Source: Bacteroidota bacterium (lineage in GTDB: Bacteria > Bacteroidota > Bacteroidia > Cytophagales > Cytophagaceae). Taken from it: a DNA stretch of 64,000 bases. How positions within the stretch are numbered: the first letter of the stretch is position 1; every line of letters begins with the position of its first letter. A model generated the notes under the pieces. That model did no database searches. It saw nothing but the letters and a program-made list of their open reading frames with translations, and was not told where the DNA came from. Shown here one piece after another: positions 62,790-64,000 of the stretch. Made by a program: the position numbers and the translations under genes. Location of the stretch: the NCBI GenBank assembly GCA_023391415.1, contig JAEWAY010000011.1, positions 186,001 to 250,000 on the forward strand, written 5' to 3'.

Positions 62790-62805
62790 GTTTGTTATTC
62801 GTTGT

Positions 62806-63609
62806 TTAAGGTAGAGAGTTTATGACTGCTTGATATTCCGTGTCGCACACTTGTTGTGTGGAGCAACCTTCTTCTTGGGCTATTTTTTTTATGTTTTCCA
62901 CACGGTTTTCAGAGCTGGGGTGGGTGCTTAGGAATTGAGGAATGTTCGCCGAATTGCCACTTGAGATGAGTTTCTCAAAAAAGCCCGCGGCCCCGTCAGC
63001 GCTTACTTGATTGACGTGACACAGGTATTTTACCGAGTATTTATCCGCGTCGTTTTCATCGTCGCGGCTAAATTTTAGCCCGAGGAGACTCTGACTTACC
63101 TGGGAAATAGTGCCATTGCCCAGGATAATTCCCAATAAAGTACTTACACCATACTGTTTGGTAAGCTGATTGGTACTGTGGCGCTTATCCGAATGCGCCA
63201 TTTCATGCCCCAAGACGCCCGCGAAGTGATCATCGCAGTCCAGGTATTTCATCAGACCGGTATATACAAATATATAGCCTCCTGGCGTAGCGAACGCGTT
63301 CAATGTGCTATCGTCGCGTATGATCGCGATTTTCCATTCGAACTCATTTTTGTAACGAATCGCTCCGGAGTTAAGAATTTGATTTTTTATGTTGTCTATG
63401 TAATTGTATGCTTTCGGGTATTGTTCACGGCTTAATATGACATAGCCGGCGGAGTCCCTGAAATAAGTATCCATCTGTTTTCCCATCTTAATATCGTCTT
63501 CGATGGAAAAAATATTGATTGTCGTTTTTCCTTCATCATCCTTTTTACACGCGAGAAAGATAATGGGCATAGCCAGGATGCATAAAAAAAGGGAGAGTTG
63601 TTTTTTCAT
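62806..63609 (-). CDS. M48 family metalloprotease, lipoprotein
   Basis: 267 residues with a lipoprotein signal (MPIIFLAC, Cys about 21) and the M48 zinc motif HEMAH, with the third ligand in DENDADKYS. It belongs to the BepA/YfgC-like class of envelope proteases linked to outer-membrane protein quality control, although the C-terminal TPR domain of BepA is absent. It is the first gene of a two-gene unit with gldC. A TAACTTTG promoter element sits 26 bases upstream. Confidence 0.92.
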   Translation of the reverse strand: MKKQLSLFLCILAMPIIFLACKKDDEGKTTINIFSIEDDIKMGKQMDTYFRDSAGYVILSREQYPKAYNYIDNIKNQILNSGAIRYKNEFEWKIAIIRDDSTLNAFATPGGYIFVYTGLMKYLDCDDHFAGVLGHEMAHSDKRHSTNQLTKQYGVSTLLGIILGNGTISQVSQSLLGLKFSRDDENDADKYSVKYLCHVNQVSADGAAGFFEKLISSGNSANIPQFLSTHPSSENRVENIKKIAQEEGCSTQQVCDTEYQAVINSLP

Positions 63610-63635
63610 AGGTTTTATAAGCTGTATCTTTTACA

Positions 63636-63643
63636 CAAAGTTA
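63636..63643 (-). promoter_or_regulatory. -7 promoter element for M48-gldC
   Basis: On the minus strand TAACTTTG, an exact TAnnTTTG match, 26 bases before the M48 start. It lies just past the 3' end of ribF, so M48-gldC can be transcribed separately. Confidence 0.55.
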
Positions 63644-63658
63644 GTGAAAATGGTATTA

Positions 63659-64000
63659 TCATTTCAACAAATCCAGCGCGGATAGTTTGTCCTCGTTTAG
63701 CTGCGCCTTCAGGTCGTCGATCGAGTCGAATCGTTTTTCAGGACGCAGGTAGTGCCTGAAATAAATACGCAGATGATCGCCATATATTTTTTTATCGAAA
63801 TCAAAAAGATGCGCTTCGATGACATGACTCAAGCCGCCCATGGTAGGCCTGTAGCCGATGTTCATCATGCCGGGATATCGTATTTTGTTCCATTCGGCTT
63901 CGATAGCGTAAACCCCGTCGCGGGGAATAAGCTTGAGTGACTCGTCTGGTTGGATGTTGGCTGTCGGAAAACCGAGTTCGCGGCCGATTTTTTCGCCATG
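63659..64000 (-). CDS. ribF: Bifunctional riboflavin kinase/FAD synthetase, N-terminal part cut off
   Basis: Makes FMN and FAD from riboflavin. Only the C-terminal 113 residues are in the window. They cover the riboflavin kinase domain, with GRELGFPTANI, YPGMMNIGYRPTM, HLFDFDKKIYG and RPEKRFDSIDDLKAQL. The FAD synthetase half lies beyond the right edge. The M48-gldC unit follows on the same strand with its own promoter element. Confidence 0.95.
   Translation of the reverse strand, partial: HGEKIGRELGFPTANIQPDESLKLIPRDGVYAIEAEWNKIRYPGMMNIGYRPTMGGLSHVIEAHLFDFDKKIYGDHLRIYFRHYLRPEKRFDSIDDLKAQLNEDKLSALDLLK

Noticed and set aside
62364..62825. Open frame opposite gldC
   Set aside because: It is antisense to gldC and overlaps the M48 3' end; gldC on the other strand matches a named family.
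1..64000. CRISPR arrays, insertion sequences, prophage or defence islands
   Set aside because: No regularly spaced repeats, no transposase, integrase or restriction genes, and uniform codon style across the window.

Overview
The window looks like chromosomal core DNA of a gliding-type Bacteroidota, most likely order Cytophagales. The evidence is a gldC gene, Bacteroidota-style promoters (TTTG near -33, TAnnTTTG near -7), mostly weak Shine-Dalgarno sequences, an aroG-chorismate mutase fusion, a eukaryote-like type II glutamine synthetase, and an M16/O-methyltransferase/MltD-LysM operon. I see no tRNA, rRNA, CRISPR array, insertion sequence or prophage. Almost all of the window is protein-coding.

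Layout. 1-3.4 kb: metG (3' end cut by the window), a ROK sugar kinase and glnII. 3.6-8.8 kb: typA, an alpha/beta hydrolase, an SDR, a MORN-type secreted protein, a small unknown and a DUF983 protein. 8.8-16.5 kb: a GH3-type ligase, dxr, rseP, a LysM protein, a small unknown and recN. 16.5-26.1 kb: cell-envelope and proteolysis genes, namely an M23 peptidase, a TPR/LRR protein, pepP, a subtilase, then the operon M16 peptidase, O-methyltransferase, MltD-LysM. 26.2-30.7 kb: a very large PAS/LOV-like/GAF histidine kinase followed by a lone receiver protein. 30.8-37.8 kb: dnaX (split by an A10 tract), a large M16 peptidase, an EamA transporter and rarA. 37.9-44.1 kb: a PAS kinase, lysS and a CHASE3-like kinase. 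44.3-50.2 kb: sucD, an unusual phosphodiesterase-family protein and the aro operon (aroG-CM, aroB, aroA). 50.3-55.8 kb: proline dehydrogenase, a DUF4136 lipoprotein, an unknown, then a histidine kinase, STAS-like protein and receiver on the minus strand. 55.8-64 kb: guaA, a TPR/PBP1 protein, hemL, proC, two small secreted unknowns, gldC, an M48 lipoprotein and ribF (cut by the window).

How the genes connect. The window mixes housekeeping biosynthesis (isoprenoid dxr, shikimate aro genes, haem hemL, proline proC/PRODH, GMP guaA, glutamine glnII) with envelope remodelling (RseP, M23, MltD, LysM proteins, M16, M48, S8). It also carries a dense signalling set: four histidine kinases and two receiver-only proteins, with no DNA-binding response regulator nearby.

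The most noteworthy points are: dnaX needs a -1 shift at a run of ten A to make its tau form; the large kinase holds a LOV-like domain with Met where the photoactive Cys should be; several promoters end 3-9 bases before the ATG, suggesting leaderless mRNAs; Ala codon GCA is strikingly rare; and a phosphodiesterase-family protein lacks several canonical metal ligands.
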